In this document: piece after piece, positions 54,361 to 64,000 of the stretch
Position numbering within the stretch: the first letter of the stretch is position 1
Layout: the number at the start of each line of letters is the position of its first letter
Assembly (NCBI GenBank): GCA_945891505.1
Contig: CAMDDL010000002.1
Location: forward strand, 62,001 to 126,000
DNA: 64,000 bases
Direction of reading: 5' to 3'
Origin: Maricaulis salignorans
GTDB taxonomy: Bacteria; Pseudomonadota; Alphaproteobacteria; Caulobacterales; Aquidulcibacteraceae
Notes under the pieces: model-generated
Seen by the model: only the letters and a program-made list of their open reading frames with translations
What the model was told of the DNA's origin: nothing
Databases searched by the model: none
Position numbers and translations under genes: made by a program

Positions 54361-57297
54361 ATGAAATCGATCCCCAGGCTACTGACAGTGACGTTTGCCA
54401 TTCTGCTTCTAGCAGCGGCTTCGGCATGGCAGTTTGCCTCCTATCGCGACATCAACACGCGCCAGATTTTGTTCACCGAAGCCACCGGTGAGATCAATCG
54501 GATCGACGAAGTCCTGACCATGTCCGCGCTCATGCATGCCACGACAGCCGACCCAAATTGGGCACAGCGTTACGAAGAAAATACGCCCCTTCTTGAAGCA
54601 GCCATAGTCAAGGCCATGTCCATCGGCCCAGCGGGGGTGAAGGAAAACCTCGACGCAGTCGAACTGGCGAACACCAAGCTTATCGATCTTGAACGCCTGT
54701 CCTTTGCTTTGGTGGCCGATGGCAAGAAAGAAGATGGCCTAGCCATTCTGTCCTCGCAAGATTATGCCAATCTGAAAGCCACTTATAACCAAGAAATCAA
54801 GAAAGCGCTTGAAGATGGCTCGTCAGATATCAAAGCCGCGAAAGAAAGTACCCAGACTGGGCTTCTCAGCACCATCATTCTGATAGGTATTGCCTTCATT
54901 TTAATTTTCGAACTTTGGAGGCAGGATCGAGAAAACACCCAAAAAGATAAAATCCGCTATCGGGAGTTTGCGCGCTTTGCCGAGTTGGCCCGCAACCCTG
55001 TCGTGCAAACCAATCAAAAGGGCGAATGCACTTGGGTCAATGACGCGTATCTTGCCCTTTCTGGCTATAGTCGCGACGAGGTAATTGGCAAAAAGCCAAG
55101 CCAACTGACCTTCTGTCCAGAAACCGATACGCTGGAAGTGGCAAGACTGATCGAAGCCATGAATCGGGGTGAAGCCGCCACTGCAACGCTCCTAAACCGC
55201 AGTAAGACGGGCCGGATGTATTGGATCAATATGGACGTCCAACCCCTGTTCGACGAGCACGGGCAGTTGGAAGGCTTCCAAGCGATCGAAACCGAGGTCA
55301 CCGATCTGGTCGAAGCCCAGCGCCGTGCCGATGATGCCTTGGCGAATCTCAACGCCTATCAATCCGCACTCGACGAGCATTCGATCATCGCCGTGGCGGA
55401 TCAATTTGGCCATATTGAATTTGTTAATGACCGCTATTGTGAAATCAGCGGTTATTCGCGCGAAGAACTGATCGGAAAAAGTTATAAGTCCGTTCAATTG
55501 GACATGCATGATCCATCCTATTTCCAAACGATGCGGGACACGATTAACGCTGGCAACTCCTGGCGTGGCGAAGTCTGCAACCGGGCTAAGGATGGGTCGC
55601 TGTTTTGGGTCGATGCAACGGTTGTGCCATTGCCCGCCACCCAGACGAACAAGCCACGCTTCGTGAGCATGCTTTACGACATCACCGAGCGCAAACGTAC
55701 TGAAATTGAGCTCAAAGAGGCCCTGAGCCAATCATCCACCTTTTTTGACGTGTCGTCTGAATTGCTCGCCATTTTCGACCATCAGGGAAAAGCCGTAAGA
55801 CTCAGCAAGGCTGCCGAAAAAATCATTGGTCGATCTGAACAAGACTTGATTGGTCGGTCAACGACTGACTTTATCCATCCCGATGATGAAGAGCACACCG
55901 CAAAAGCCATGCAAAAGCTCTTAGACACCGGCGAGTTGGATAATTTTGTAGCCCGCTACATCCATCCAAACGGCGAAGTCCGCAGCGTTGAGTGGCGATC
56001 CAAAATTGTTGGCGACTTCATCTACGCCACGGCACGCGATGTGACCGAACGCTTGGCGACCGAAGCTGAATTGCTGGCCGCACGCGAACAAGCCGAAGCT
56101 GCCAATCGCGCCAAGAGTAGCTTCCTAGCCAATATGAGCCACGAGATCCGCACCCCCTTAAATGGGGTAATCGGGGTGGTTGGGGCATTGTCCCGCACTA
56201 ATTTAACGCACAACCAGCGCGAAATGGTCGACCTCATTCAGTCGTCTGGAGAAACGTTGGAACTTCTTTTGTCGGATATTCTCGATGTCTCGAAAATTGA
56301 AGCGGGCAAGTTTACCTTGCAGCCCGAGCCTTTTGACCTACGCGAAACCATAGAGGCGACAGCGCAAGTCATGGGTATACGGGCTAAGGAAAAAGGCCTT
56401 GGATTCCATGTCAAATTTGGCCCTGGTACCGAAGGTCTGTTTGAAGGCGATGGCGTACGGGTCAAGCAAATCGTATCGAACCTAGCCTCCAACGCGGTAA
56501 AATTCACCCAAAAAGGTCAAATCGACATCAGCATCGCAGCGACGGACAAGGCGGATGGATCGTGCGATGTGATGATCAGCGTCAAGGACACAGGGATTGG
56601 CTTTGACGAACAGACCAAGCAACGGTTGTTCACCCGGTTCGTACAAGCCGATGCGTCCATTACTAAAAACTTCGGCGGAACAGGCTTAGGCTTATCGATC
56701 TGCCGCACCTTAACCGACATGATGGGCGGGCAATTCCTAGTCACCTCTGAGGCCGGGATCGGGAGCCTATTCTCCGTCATACTGCCCTTGCCACGGGTAA
56801 AGCTAGAAGCTGCTCAGACCGGCGTAAACGCTGCGCCGAGCGAGACCGTCTCCGGCCACTTGCCGCACGTAGCAAGCCGATCGATCCTGTTGGCGGAAGA
56901 TCATCTTGTTAATCAGCGGGTGATCGCGATGATCCTTGAGCCCCATGGCATCGCCTTGACGATCGCCCAGAATGGAGCAGAGGCCGTTGAAATGTGGCAA
57001 AATGCACATTTTGATCTTGTGCTGATGGACATGCAAATGCCAATTATGGATGGCCTATCAGCGACAAAGCGAATCCGCGAGATTGAACGCAGCGACGGCC
57101 TGCGGCGCACGCCCATCGCCATGGTCAGCGCCAATGCGATGAAGGAACATATCACGCAATCTTTTTGGGCCGGCTGTGACTTCCACATCGCCAAGCCTGT
57201 CACGCCCGAATCCCTACTCAAGGGCATTGATGCGACGCTTGAGGCATGTGAGACCAGCGAACAAGCTGCCTCAGGCACGGCCAAAAACTTAGCCTAA
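54361..57297 (+). CDS. Hybrid sensor histidine kinase with three PAS domains
   Basis: 978 residues. A membrane helix at about 7-27, a periplasmic helical region, and a second helix at about 167-185 are followed by three PAS domains (roughly 205-320, 330-450 and 455-570). HisKA has the phosphorylated His594 in NMSHEIRTPLNG. The HATPase has DTGIGF and GTGLGLSICRTL. A C-terminal receiver domain has Asp890 in LVLMDMQMPIMDGL. It would receive a signal and relay phosphate to an Hpt protein or regulator not present nearby. The ligand is unknown. It starts 193 bases from the imuA SOS box on the opposite strand. Confidence 0.95.
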   Translation: MKSIPRLLTVTFAILLLAAASAWQFASYRDINTRQILFTEATGEINRIDEVLTMSALMHATTADPNWAQRYEENTPLLEAAIVKAMSIGPAGVKENLDAVELANTKLIDLERLSFALVADGKKEDGLAILSSQDYANLKATYNQEIKKALEDGSSDIKAAKESTQTGLLSTIILIGIAFILIFELWRQDRENTQKDKIRYREFARFAELARNPVVQTNQKGECTWVNDAYLALSGYSRDEVIGKKPSQLTFCPETDTLEVARLIEAMNRGEAATATLLNRSKTGRMYWINMDVQPLFDEHGQLEGFQAIETEVTDLVEAQRRADDALANLNAYQSALDEHSIIAVADQFGHIEFVNDRYCEISGYSREELIGKSYKSVQLDMHDPSYFQTMRDTINAGNSWRGEVCNRAKDGSLFWVDATVVPLPATQTNKPRFVSMLYDITERKRTEIELKEALSQSSTFFDVSSELLAIFDHQGKAVRLSKAAEKIIGRSEQDLIGRSTTDFIHPDDEEHTAKAMQKLLDTGELDNFVARYIHPNGEVRSVEWRSKIVGDFIYATARDVTERLATEAELLAAREQAEAANRAKSSFLANMSHEIRTPLNGVIGVVGALSRTNLTHNQREMVDLIQSSGETLELLLSDILDVSKIEAGKFTLQPEPFDLRETIEATAQVMGIRAKEKGLGFHVKFGPGTEGLFEGDGVRVKQIVSNLASNAVKFTQKGQIDISIAATDKADGSCDVMISVKDTGIGFDEQTKQRLFTRFVQADASITKNFGGTGLGLSICRTLTDMMGGQFLVTSEAGIGSLFSVILPLPRVKLEAAQTGVNAAPSETVSGHLPHVASRSILLAEDHLVNQRVIAMILEPHGIALTIAQNGAEAVEMWQNAHFDLVLMDMQMPIMDGLSATKRIREIERSDGLRRTPIAMVSANAMKEHITQSFWAGCDFHIAKPVTPESLLKGIDATLEACETSEQAASGTAKNLA

Positions 57298-57308
57298 ACT
57301 GAGTGAGA

Positions 57309-57842
57309 TCAGAACGGGATATCGTCCTCAAGGTCCGCCGCAAATGAGCGCTTCTCGCCCTGAACAGCCCGTGGTGCAGAGGATCCGCCGCCGAAGCTGC
57401 CGCCATTGCCGCCGCCGCTACTACCGCCCATAGAACGACCGCCGCCAAATCCGCCTTCTGAACGATCTTCGACCATGTCGCCACCGCCAGAACGGCCATC
57501 AAGGATGGTGATTTCACCTTTGAACCGGCCAATAACCACTTCCGTGGAATAACGCTTTTGGCCAGCTTGATCGGTCCACTCTCGGGTCTGCAATTGGCCT
57601 TCAACATAGACCTTGCTGCCTTTTTTGACGTAATTCTCAACGACCTTCACCAGATTGTCGTTACGCACAACAACACGATGCCATTCGGTCTTTTCTTTCT
57701 TCTCGCCGGTTGCTTTGTCGTTCCAGCGCTCACTGGTCGCGACAGAAAACTCCGCGATGCGATCGCCTGATGGAAAGGACTTGATCTCCGGGTCGCGACC
57801 CAAATTTCCAACCAAGATCACTTTGTTCACGCTGCCCGCCAT
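57309..57842 (-). CDS. ssb: Single-stranded DNA-binding protein
   Basis: 177 residues. The OB fold runs from [18 protein letters not shown] to ITILDGR, and the C-terminal acidic tip is DDIPF, which recruits repair and replication partners. The region between is rich in Gly, Ser and Arg, as usual. The C-terminus lies 11 bases from the convergent histidine kinase gene. It is divergent from uvrA, and the 285-base spacer contains one SOS box nearer to uvrA. Confidence 0.98.
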   Translation of the reverse strand: MAGSVNKVILVGNLGRDPEIKSFPSGDRIAEFSVATSERWNDKATGEKKEKTEWHRVVVRNDNLVKVVENYVKKGSKVYVEGQLQTREWTDQAGQKRYSTEVVIGRFKGEITILDGRSGGGDMVEDRSEGGFGGGRSMGGSSGGGNGGSFGGGSSAPRAVQGEKRSFAADLEDDIPF

Positions 57843-58019
57843 TGCCCTTACTCCGTCTTTTTACCGCTGGCGACGCATCCTGTCGCGCCTCGGCATCGTA
57901 TCTATTTAAACTGACGCTACAGGTCTCATGCCCAAACCAGAAGAGAGGGGCGACACTCAAACCGCCTCGCCTTGTGGATAAGCATGTAAAACTGTGCATG
58001 CCGTGGACAAGCGTATGAT

Positions 58020-58034
58020 GTTCACATAATGTTC
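58020..58034 (+). promoter_or_regulatory. LexA (SOS) box upstream of uvrA
   Basis: GTTCACATAATGTTC: a perfect GTTC-N7-GTTC operator, 93 bases before the uvrA start and 177 bases from the ssb start. It could regulate one or both divergent genes. Confidence 0.85.
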
Positions 58035-58127
58035 TATTCGTCAAGCTGGTTCGCACGCGCTAATCAGGGCAACATTGTTTTTACCCTGGGGCTTATGGCT
58101 CTGGGGTTTGCGTAATCAAGGTCACAC

Positions 58128-61046
58128 ATGTCTGAATCGCCTGTTATCCGTGTGCGTGGTGCGCGCGAACACAATTTGAAGAATGTCACAGTAGAGATCC
58201 CCCGCGGTGAATTGGTGGTTATCACAGGCCTGTCTGGGTCCGGCAAAAGCTCTCTCGCCTTTGATACGATCTATGCTGAAGGCCAAAGACGTTATGTCGA
58301 AAGCCTGTCAGCCTATGCGCGACAATTCCTAGAGCTGATGCAAAAGCCGGATATGGACTCGATTGAAGGCTTGTCGCCTGCCATCTCGATTGAGCAGAAG
58401 ACGACTTCGAAGAACCCGCGTTCAACAGTTGGCACGGTGACCGAGATTTATGACTACATGCGTCTGTTGTGGGCCCGCATTGGGGTGCCCTATTCGCCTG
58501 CAACTGGCCTGCCTATTGAGAGCCAGACGGTCAGCCAGATGGTGGACAAAATTACCGTCCTGCCAGAAGGCACCCGTCTGTTCCTGTTGGCACCAGTGGT
58601 GCGCGGCAGGAAGGGTGAGTTTAAGACCGAATTCAAAAGCTGGATCAAGCAAGGCTTTGTGCGCGCGAAGATCAATGGCGAGTATTTTGAGCTTGAGAAT
58701 GCCCCTGATCTCGACAAGAAACTGAAGCATGACATTGATGTCGTGGTTGATCGCATTGCAGTTCGTTCAGGCATAGAACAACGTCTGGCAGAGGGTTTTG
58801 AGACCTGCTTGCGCTTGGCGGATGGCATTGCACTTGCTGAATTTGCCGATGAGAAGGATGAAAAAGGCGTCGCACGGCGGATGCTGTTTTCAGCGAAATT
58901 TGCCTGTCCGGTGTCCGGCTTTACCATCCCAGAGATTGAGCCACGCCTATTTTCGTTCAACAATCCCTTTGGTGCCTGCCCGACATGCGACGGCTTGGGC
59001 GTGCAGCTCAAGTTTGACCAAGAGTTGGTGGTACCCGATTCCAGCAAGACCCTGAATGACGGCGTTATTGCACCTTGGGCCAAGGGGGCATCACCGCTCT
59101 ATACCCAAACCTTACAAGCTTTGGCCCGTCATGCCGAAGTAGCACTGACAACACCTTGGACGAAACTTCCCGAAAGCTTTCAAAAGCTTGTGCTCTATGG
59201 ATCGGGCACGGAGAAGGTAAAGTTCGTCTATGATGATGGCGCGCGGCGGTATGAAACTACCAAGACCTTTGAAGGCGTTATCCCCAATCTAGAACGGCGC
59301 TGGCGCGAGACAGACTCGGCTTGGTCGCGGGAGGAGTTGGGCCGCTATCAATCCGCACAGAAATGCCCAACCTGCGACGGCAAGCGCCTGAAACCCGAAG
59401 CACTCGCTGTGCGCGTCGGGGGCGAAGATGTCTCAGTGGTATCCTCTCGTTCGATCCGGGGTGCCCGTGATTGGTTTGTCGATTTAGAAGGCCGCCTGAC
59501 CCCCAAAGAATTAGAAATTGGGACCCGAGTTTTGAAAGAGATCAAAGAACGCCTGCGCTTCTTGGTCGATGTCGGGTTGGACTATCTCACTTTGCATCGT
59601 GGTTCGGCGACCCTTTCAGGTGGCGAGAGCCAGCGCATCCGACTGGCCAGCCAAATTGGCTCGGGGCTTACAGGCGTGCTCTATGTTCTGGATGAACCCA
59701 GCATCGGGCTGCATCAGCGCGACAATACGCGTCTGCTCACCTCGCTCAAAGGACTACGCGACCTCGGCAATAGCGTCATCGTGGTTGAGCATGATGAAGA
59801 AGCGATTCTGACAGCAGACCATGTCCTCGACATGGGGCCGCTAGCCGGAATTCATGGCGGCCAAGTCGTCGCCCAAGGCAAGCCAGCCGATATTGAAGCG
59901 ACCAAGGGCAGCCTGACTGGGGCTTATTTGCGCGGGGAAAAGTCCATCCCCATCCCGCCTAAGCGTCGTCGTCGCAATCCCAAGAAGTTCCTTCGCATCG
60001 AAGGGGCAACAGGCAATAATCTCAAAAATGTCTCGGTCGATATTCCACTGGGAATTTTCACCTGCGTGACGGGTGTTTCAGGCGGCGGCAAATCCACCCT
60101 AATTCTCGAGACGATCTACAAGGCCCTCGCCCGTCGCTTAAATGGGGCGAATGAAGTACCGGGTCCGCATAAGGCATTGGAAGGTCTGCACCACCTCGAC
60201 AAGGTGATTGATATTGACCAGAGCCCGATTGGCCGCACGCCGCGGTCCAATCCTGCTACTTATACCGGCGCCTTTGGTCCAATCCGTGATTGGTTTGCTG
60301 CGCTGCCAGAGTCAAAAGCGCGCGGCTATGGCCCAGGCCGGTTCAGCTTCAACGTCAAAGGTGGCCGCTGTGAAGCCTGCCAAGGCGACGGCGTACAAAA
60401 GATTGAAATGCACTTCTTGCCAGACGTCTATGTCACCTGTGACGTCTGCCATGGCCAACGCTATAATCGCGAGACGTTAGAAGTCACCTATCGCAACAAA
60501 TCTATCGCGCAAGTTTTGGACATGACGGTGGATGAGGCAGCAGGCTTCTTCCAAGCCGTGCCCTCCATTCGCGACAAGATGGAGACTTTGGTGCGGGTCG
60601 GCCTAGGCTATGTCAAAGTCGGCCAGCAAGCAACCACCCTGTCCGGCGGAGAAGCCCAGCGGGTGAAACTTTCCAAGGAATTGTCCCGCCGCGCTACGGG
60701 ACGAACGCTCTATATTCTCGATGAGCCCACCACCGGTCTGCATTTTGAAGATACGCGTAAGCTGTTGGAAGTTCTGCAAGAATTGGTGGATCAGGGCAAT
60801 AGTGTCTTGGTTATTGAGCATAATTTGGACGTGATCAAAACAGCCGATTGGCTGATTGATCTGGGACCTGAAGGCGGCGACGGCGGTGGCTTGATTGTCG
60901 CTGAAGGTACTCCTGAAGAGGTGGCCTTGGTCGCAGGCTCCTGGACCGGTCGCTACTTGAAAGAGACCTTGCTCAAACACGAAGAACGCCGCCTAGCCCA
61001 AGCCGAACGAATGGCCCACGAGGCAAAAGTGGAGGCTAAAGCTTAG
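58128..61046 (+). CDS. uvrA: Excinuclease ABC subunit A
   Basis: Damage-recognition ATPase of nucleotide excision repair. 972 residues. The first Walker A is [14 protein letters not shown] and the second is [14 protein letters not shown]; each half has an LSGGE-type signature ([13 protein letters not shown] and [13 protein letters not shown]). Zinc-module cysteines appear in CPTCDGK and CEACQGDG. The ATG has AAGG about seven bases upstream. It is preceded by an SOS box, consistent with LexA control. Confidence 0.98.
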   Translation: MSESPVIRVRGAREHNLKNVTVEIPRGELVVITGLSGSGKSSLAFDTIYAEGQRRYVESLSAYARQFLELMQKPDMDSIEGLSPAISIEQKTTSKNPRSTVGTVTEIYDYMRLLWARIGVPYSPATGLPIESQTVSQMVDKITVLPEGTRLFLLAPVVRGRKGEFKTEFKSWIKQGFVRAKINGEYFELENAPDLDKKLKHDIDVVVDRIAVRSGIEQRLAEGFETCLRLADGIALAEFADEKDEKGVARRMLFSAKFACPVSGFTIPEIEPRLFSFNNPFGACPTCDGLGVQLKFDQELVVPDSSKTLNDGVIAPWAKGASPLYTQTLQALARHAEVALTTPWTKLPESFQKLVLYGSGTEKVKFVYDDGARRYETTKTFEGVIPNLERRWRETDSAWSREELGRYQSAQKCPTCDGKRLKPEALAVRVGGEDVSVVSSRSIRGARDWFVDLEGRLTPKELEIGTRVLKEIKERLRFLVDVGLDYLTLHRGSATLSGGESQRIRLASQIGSGLTGVLYVLDEPSIGLHQRDNTRLLTSLKGLRDLGNSVIVVEHDEEAILTADHVLDMGPLAGIHGGQVVAQGKPADIEATKGSLTGAYLRGEKSIPIPPKRRRRNPKKFLRIEGATGNNLKNVSVDIPLGIFTCVTGVSGGGKSTLILETIYKALARRLNGANEVPGPHKALEGLHHLDKVIDIDQSPIGRTPRSNPATYTGAFGPIRDWFAALPESKARGYGPGRFSFNVKGGRCEACQGDGVQKIEMHFLPDVYVTCDVCHGQRYNRETLEVTYRNKSIAQVLDMTVDEAAGFFQAVPSIRDKMETLVRVGLGYVKVGQQATTLSGGEAQRVKLSKELSRRATGRTLYILDEPTTGLHFEDTRKLLEVLQELVDQGNSVLVIEHNLDVIKTADWLIDLGPEGGDGGGLIVAEGTPEEVALVAGSWTGRYLKETLLKHEERRLAQAERMAHEAKVEAKA

Positions 61047-61143
61047 GGGGATATTTCGGGCCCACCGTCGCGTGAACACAATCCGGGCAAATTGTGCGAA
61101 CCCACTCAAAGGTTTGCTAAGGCAAAGGCCTTACACTCGCACA

Positions 61144-61560
61144 ATGGTAACTAATTATCTTCATGCCCTGACCCATATGCTGGACATAACGGGGCGTATG
61201 AGCCGACGTGCTTATTGGTATTTTCTCTTGATGGTGCTGGCGCTGAGTTGCGTGGCAATTTCGGTCGATAGCGCTGTCCTCTTATCTGCCCTCACCGATG
61301 GCACGCCAGAGCTCAAGATCGGCACCATGACCATGACCTTTGGGGCCTTACATGCCTTGCCGATTTTTTCGGCTAGCTTCCGTCGTCTGCACGATATCGG
61401 CAAGTCTGGCTTTTGGATCGTCTTGAACCTTGTGCCCTTTGTCGGCAGCCTGATTCTATTTTCTTGGTATGCAAGGCCCAGCGCACTTGACAGTGTTCAT
61501 GGCGAAGCCCCGCGTGAGCGGCTCTCGCGGCCAAATTGGGCAGACCGCACGCAATTCTAA
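61144..61560 (+). CDS. DUF805 membrane protein
   Basis: 138 residues. DUF805 features: GRMSRRAYWYFLL near the start, two to four membrane helices, and SASFRRLHDIGKSGFWIV. Function unknown for this small family, often found in envelope contexts. The start at 61144 is chosen because the family begins just after it; an earlier in-frame codon at 61072 is unsupported. It is followed by a bidirectional terminator. Confidence 0.85.
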   Translation: MVTNYLHALTHMLDITGRMSRRAYWYFLLMVLALSCVAISVDSAVLLSALTDGTPELKIGTMTMTFGALHALPIFSASFRRLHDIGKSGFWIVLNLVPFVGSLILFSWYARPSALDSVHGEAPRERLSRPNWADRTQF

Positions 61561-61567
61561 ATGACAA

Positions 61568-61599
61568 AAAAGGGCAGCGCCACACGGGCCCGCCCTTTT
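61568..61599. terminator. Bidirectional terminator between DUF805 and glnK
   Basis: Arms AAAAGGGC (61568-61575) and GCCCTTTT (61592-61599); the outward A and T runs serve both strands. It lies between two convergent genes. Confidence 0.75.
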
Positions 61600-61620
61600 G
61601 ATTTAAGCCATTAGCTGACC

Positions 61621-61965
61621 TTAGCCCGCGACGGCAGCGGCGTCTTTTTCGCCCGTGCGAATGCGCAGCGCCATCTCGACATCGACGACAAAGATTTTGC
61701 CATCGCCGATCTTGCCCGTATTTGCGGCACCTGCCAGCGCTTCAACCACTTTGTCGACCATGTCATCGGTGACCACGGCCTCAATCTTGACCTTGGGCAG
61801 CAACTTCACTTCGTATTCGGCTCCGCGATAAACCTCGGTCTTGCCCTTTTGACGACCGTAGCCGCGAACTTCGGTAACAGTCAGGCCCGAAATGCCCGCT
61901 TCGGTTGCCGCATCAAGCACTGCATCGAGACGGCTTGGTTTGATAATGGCGGTGACAAGCTTCAT
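61621..61965 (-). CDS. glnK: Nitrogen regulatory protein P-II
   Basis: 114 residues, trimeric sensor of 2-oxoglutarate, ATP and ADP. The T-loop contains the uridylylation site Tyr51 (YRGAEY), preceded by GFGRQKG-like GYGRQKGKTEV; the B-loop and C-loop (TGKIGDGKIFV, RIRTGE) are intact. Similarity favours GlnK over GlnB, but no amtB follows, so the name is tentative. GAGGGG lies seven bases before the ATG. I looked for a sigma-54 site upstream and found none with the right spacing. Confidence 0.92.
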   Translation of the reverse strand: MKLVTAIIKPSRLDAVLDAATEAGISGLTVTEVRGYGRQKGKTEVYRGAEYEVKLLPKVKIEAVVTDDMVDKVVEALAGAANTGKIGDGKIFVVDVEMALRIRTGEKDAAAVAG

Positions 61966-62131
61966 TCTGTTCCCCTCAATTCGCGTCGGGTTCGTCCTTT
62001 GGAACTAGACCCTGATTATTCCATCACGATCTAGATTAGACAATCAGCAGCACTTGTGACCCGCTTTCAATGCCAGACCGCAGGGCAGAGGATGTTAGCA
62101 CAATTTTTGAGCGACTTTTGCGGTGATTGCC

Positions 62132-62851
62132 TCAAAAACGTGCGGCCGCGGGCTGGGCTAACAACACGCGTCGACCTTGGCCGGGAAGACTGTCGGCATA
62201 CAGACGCTTTACCGCCTCAACTAAAATGACCCCACCCAGCGCCGGCCAAGCCCGTTCGCCGACGCTTTCCCACGTCTCGGCGGCTCCACCGGTTGCCATT
62301 TTCCAAGTCAAGGGCGGACCATAGAGCGCGCGCGACCATGCCACCGGTTGAAACATGGCCTCGCTTAGGAGGCTGGCTAGCTGGCTGCGGCTATAAGGCC
62401 TGCCTTGGCCAAAAGGGGTCGCTTCAGCGCGGGCCCAAATGCCACCGCGATTGGCGACCGCAATCATCAGGCGCCCTTCGGGGGCAAGCAATCGCCAAAG
62501 TTCGCGCAGCAGTACACGCGGATTTTCTGCTTCTTCTAGGGCATGAACACAGAGGATACGGTCAAAGATTGCTTCGGTGAAGGGCATCCGGTCCTCATCA
62601 CCGATACAGGTAAGGTTGGAAGCACCCGAAGGCCATCGCTCTACCCCTTGTGTGGCCGGCATCAGGGCAGTGACCCGCCGCGCGGTTGGCAGCCACGGTG
62701 TCAAATAGGGCGTCGCATAACCAAAACCTAAAACATCGAGGCCTTTACAATCCCCCCAAGCATCCACCATGCGGCGACCAGCCATAGCCTGCGCGGTCTG
62801 CCCCAAGGGGCCCGCATAAAAACTTTGCAAGGCGAGAACATCAACGCGCAT
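62132..62851 (-). CDS. SAM-dependent methyltransferase
   Basis: 239 residues resembling class I methyltransferases of the Methyltransf_11 type. Motif I is unusual (VLGFGYATPYL rather than a GxGxG), while CIGDEDRMPFTEAIFDRIL and the LLRELWRLLAPEGRL segment are typical. The N-terminal FYAGPLGQTAQ is frequent in proteins of this type beside gloB in Alphaproteobacteria. It is divergent from gloB with 41 bases between starts. The substrate is unknown. Confidence 0.82.
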   Translation of the reverse strand: MRVDVLALQSFYAGPLGQTAQAMAGRRMVDAWGDCKGLDVLGFGYATPYLTPWLPTARRVTALMPATQGVERWPSGASNLTCIGDEDRMPFTEAIFDRILCVHALEEAENPRVLLRELWRLLAPEGRLMIAVANRGGIWARAEATPFGQGRPYSRSQLASLLSEAMFQPVAWSRALYGPPLTWKMATGGAAETWESVGERAWPALGGVILVEAVKRLYADSLPGQGRRVLLAQPAAARF

Positions 62852-62892
62852 GGGGACTAGGATAAACCAAGTTTCTCTTTTAAAGGACAGAC

Positions 62893-63660
62893 ATGCTTAT
62901 CATTCATATGTTTCCCTGTCTGTCAGACAATTACGGCTTTCTTGTCCGCGACTCGGCCACTGGCAAAGTTGCCTGCATCGATACCCCGGACGCCACAGCC
63001 ATTCTAGCCGAAGCTCAGAAGTTGGGCTGGCAGATCGACGAAATCTGGAACACCCATTGGCATCCAGATCATGCTGGTGGCAATCAAGCGATCGAGAAGG
63101 CTTTGGGCTCCCTATCGTTAGGGCCAGAAGAAGTCCACACACGCATCAGTCCGCTCGCTAAGATCGTGCGGCCGGGTGAGACCGTCCATTTGGGCGAGAG
63201 CTCTGCCGAAGTCATAGATGTTGGTGGGCATACCCTAGGGCATATCGCCTTCTACTTTGCGGCAGACCAAGTGGCATTTGTCGGCGATGCGTTGTTTGCG
63301 TTGGGTTGCGGGCGGCTGTTTGAAGGCAGCGCCGAACAGGCTTGGGCTAGCCTCTCGCGCCTCATGGCGTTGCCCGATGCGACAACCATTTATTGCGCGC
63401 ATGAATATACAGCCGCCAATGCGCGCTTTTGTGCGACAATTGAGAGCGATAATGTTGCACTGACAAGCCGAATTGCCGACATCACCCGCTTGCGCGCCGA
63501 AAATCTGCCGACCGTTCCAACCAGCATTGGGCTTGAACGGACGACCAATCCGTTTGTGAGGGCGGATCTGCCTAGCGTCCGAGCTGCGATCGGGATTGCT
63601 GCCGATGCCGCCGCCTACGAGGCGTTTGGGCGCGTGCGGCAAATGAAGGACCAATTCTAA
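62893..63660 (+). CDS. gloB: Hydroxyacylglutathione hydrolase (glyoxalase II)
   Basis: Hydrolyses S-lactoylglutathione, completing methylglyoxal detoxification. 255 residues. The metallo-beta-lactamase fold shows the THWHPDHAGG zinc/iron motif, GHTLGHIAFY, GDALFALGCGRLFEG, and CAHEYTAANARF near residue 170. AAAGGACAG precedes the ATG. The stop codon overlaps the start of the next gene by one base (TAATG), so the two are translationally linked. Confidence 0.96.
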   Translation: MLIIHMFPCLSDNYGFLVRDSATGKVACIDTPDATAILAEAQKLGWQIDEIWNTHWHPDHAGGNQAIEKALGSLSLGPEEVHTRISPLAKIVRPGETVHLGESSAEVIDVGGHTLGHIAFYFAADQVAFVGDALFALGCGRLFEGSAEQAWASLSRLMALPDATTIYCAHEYTAANARFCATIESDNVALTSRIADITRLRAENLPTVPTSIGLERTTNPFVRADLPSVRAAIGIAADAAAYEAFGRVRQMKDQF

Positions 63661-64000
63661 TGCAACGGGCCGTTTCAGGCGATTTATCGGCTTCTGAGAT
63701 CATTGCCCTGCTGCAGATGAAGCCCCACCCAGAGGGTGGCCATTATGTTGAGACGTTTCGTGATCCTGAAGGGCCAGAGGGCCGCGGCTTTTCCACCAGT
63801 ATCTATTTTCTACTTCAAGCGGGTGAAGTCTCGGCTTGGCACAGGGTCGATGCGGGGGAACATTGGTTTTGGCATGCAGGCGGGCCGTTGGCGCTTAGCA
63901 TCAGTGAAGATGGCCAAAAGGCCTATGCGCACCGCTTAGGGCCTGACCTGCGGGCGGGACAACGGCCACAAGCGATTGTGCCCGCAGGCGCTTGGCAGGC
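63660..64000 (+). CDS. Cupin_5 (DUF985) protein, 3'-truncated by the window edge
   Basis: 113 codons are visible and the frame is still open at the last base. Family features: MKPHPEGGHYVETFRDP near the start, STSIYFLL, WHRVDAGEHWFWHAGGPL and IVPAGAWQA at the edge, which match the DUF985 cupin. These proteins may be sugar isomerases or epimerases; the exact reaction is not known. The ATG overlaps the gloB stop by one base (TAATG at 63658-63662). It needs about 30-40 more codons to be complete. Confidence 0.88.
   Translation, partial: MQRAVSGDLSASEIIALLQMKPHPEGGHYVETFRDPEGPEGRGFSTSIYFLLQAGEVSAWHRVDAGEHWFWHAGGPLALSISEDGQKAYAHRLGPDLRAGQRPQAIVPAGAWQ

Noticed and set aside
61966-62131. Sigma-54 promoter for glnK
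   Set aside because: GG and GC elements occur but not with the required 10-base spacing.

Overview
The window is a dense, moderately GC-rich bacterial chromosome segment that looks alphaproteobacterial. The best direct evidence is two perfect GTTC-N7-GTTC boxes (54154-54168 and 58020-58034). This is the LexA operator form used by Alphaproteobacteria, and the boxes sit before an imuA-imuB-dnaE2 mutagenesis cassette and before uvrA. Gene content (Spinster-like MFS pair, DUF885, DUF2141, DUF4153, two-subunit methylmalonyl-CoA mutase, LuxR solo) suggests a Caulobacterales/Hyphomonadaceae-like organism, but that finer placement is inference. I see no rRNA, tRNA, CRISPR array, transposase or phage gene.

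Layout. 1-5.3 kb: 5'-truncated alaS, small genes, yaaA and a patatin-like lipase. 5.3-7.8 kb: MFS transporter, SRAP protein and Nudix hydrolase. 7.8-13.4 kb: a surface-glycan region with a GtrB-like GT2, a GtrA-like flippase and two paralogous GT-C membrane glycosyltransferases around a methyltransferase. 13.5-22.1 kb: branched-chain amino acid genes (ilvC, ilvN, ilvB). Envelope genes lie between ilvC and ilvN, and a toxin-antitoxin island (vapBC, mazEF, orphan hicB) lies between ilvN and ilvB. ilvB has a complete attenuation leader. 22.3-32.7 kb: two tandem Spinster-like transporters, purB, two PaaI-like thioesterases, a DUF4153 membrane protein, fumC and a DUF885 hydrolase. 32.8-37.3 kb: rluD, an M28 peptidase, DUF2141, DUF2306 and a membrane-bound LytTR regulator. 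37.3-38.4 kb: a gene-free kilobase with two copies of a 142-bp palindromic repeat. 38.4-42.4 kb: methylmalonyl-CoA mutase subunits. 42.4-48.5 kb: two LuxR-type regulators, a nitronate monooxygenase-like enzyme, a DUF3445 haem protein and small secreted proteins. 48.6-61 kb: SOS/DNA repair (dnaE2, imuB, imuA, ssb, uvrA) around a hybrid histidine kinase. 61-64 kb: DUF805, glnK, a methyltransferase, gloB and a truncated cupin gene.

How the genes work together. The most unusual region is 14.3-22.1 kb. Acetolactate synthase is split: the catalytic gene ilvB has its own promoter, leader peptide and terminator, while the regulatory gene ilvN begins inside the stop codon of a VapC toxin gene, 2.3 kb away. 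The antitoxins in front of mazF and vapC share the residues STKGQVVIPKALR in their DNA-binding part, and the same TTAC-N7-TTAC motif precedes both, which suggests cross-regulation. A second ilvC 3' end that differs only by synonymous changes lies just beyond ilvC, pointing to past allele exchange at this locus. The SOS genes form a second coherent group: LexA boxes would place translesion synthesis and excision repair under damage control.
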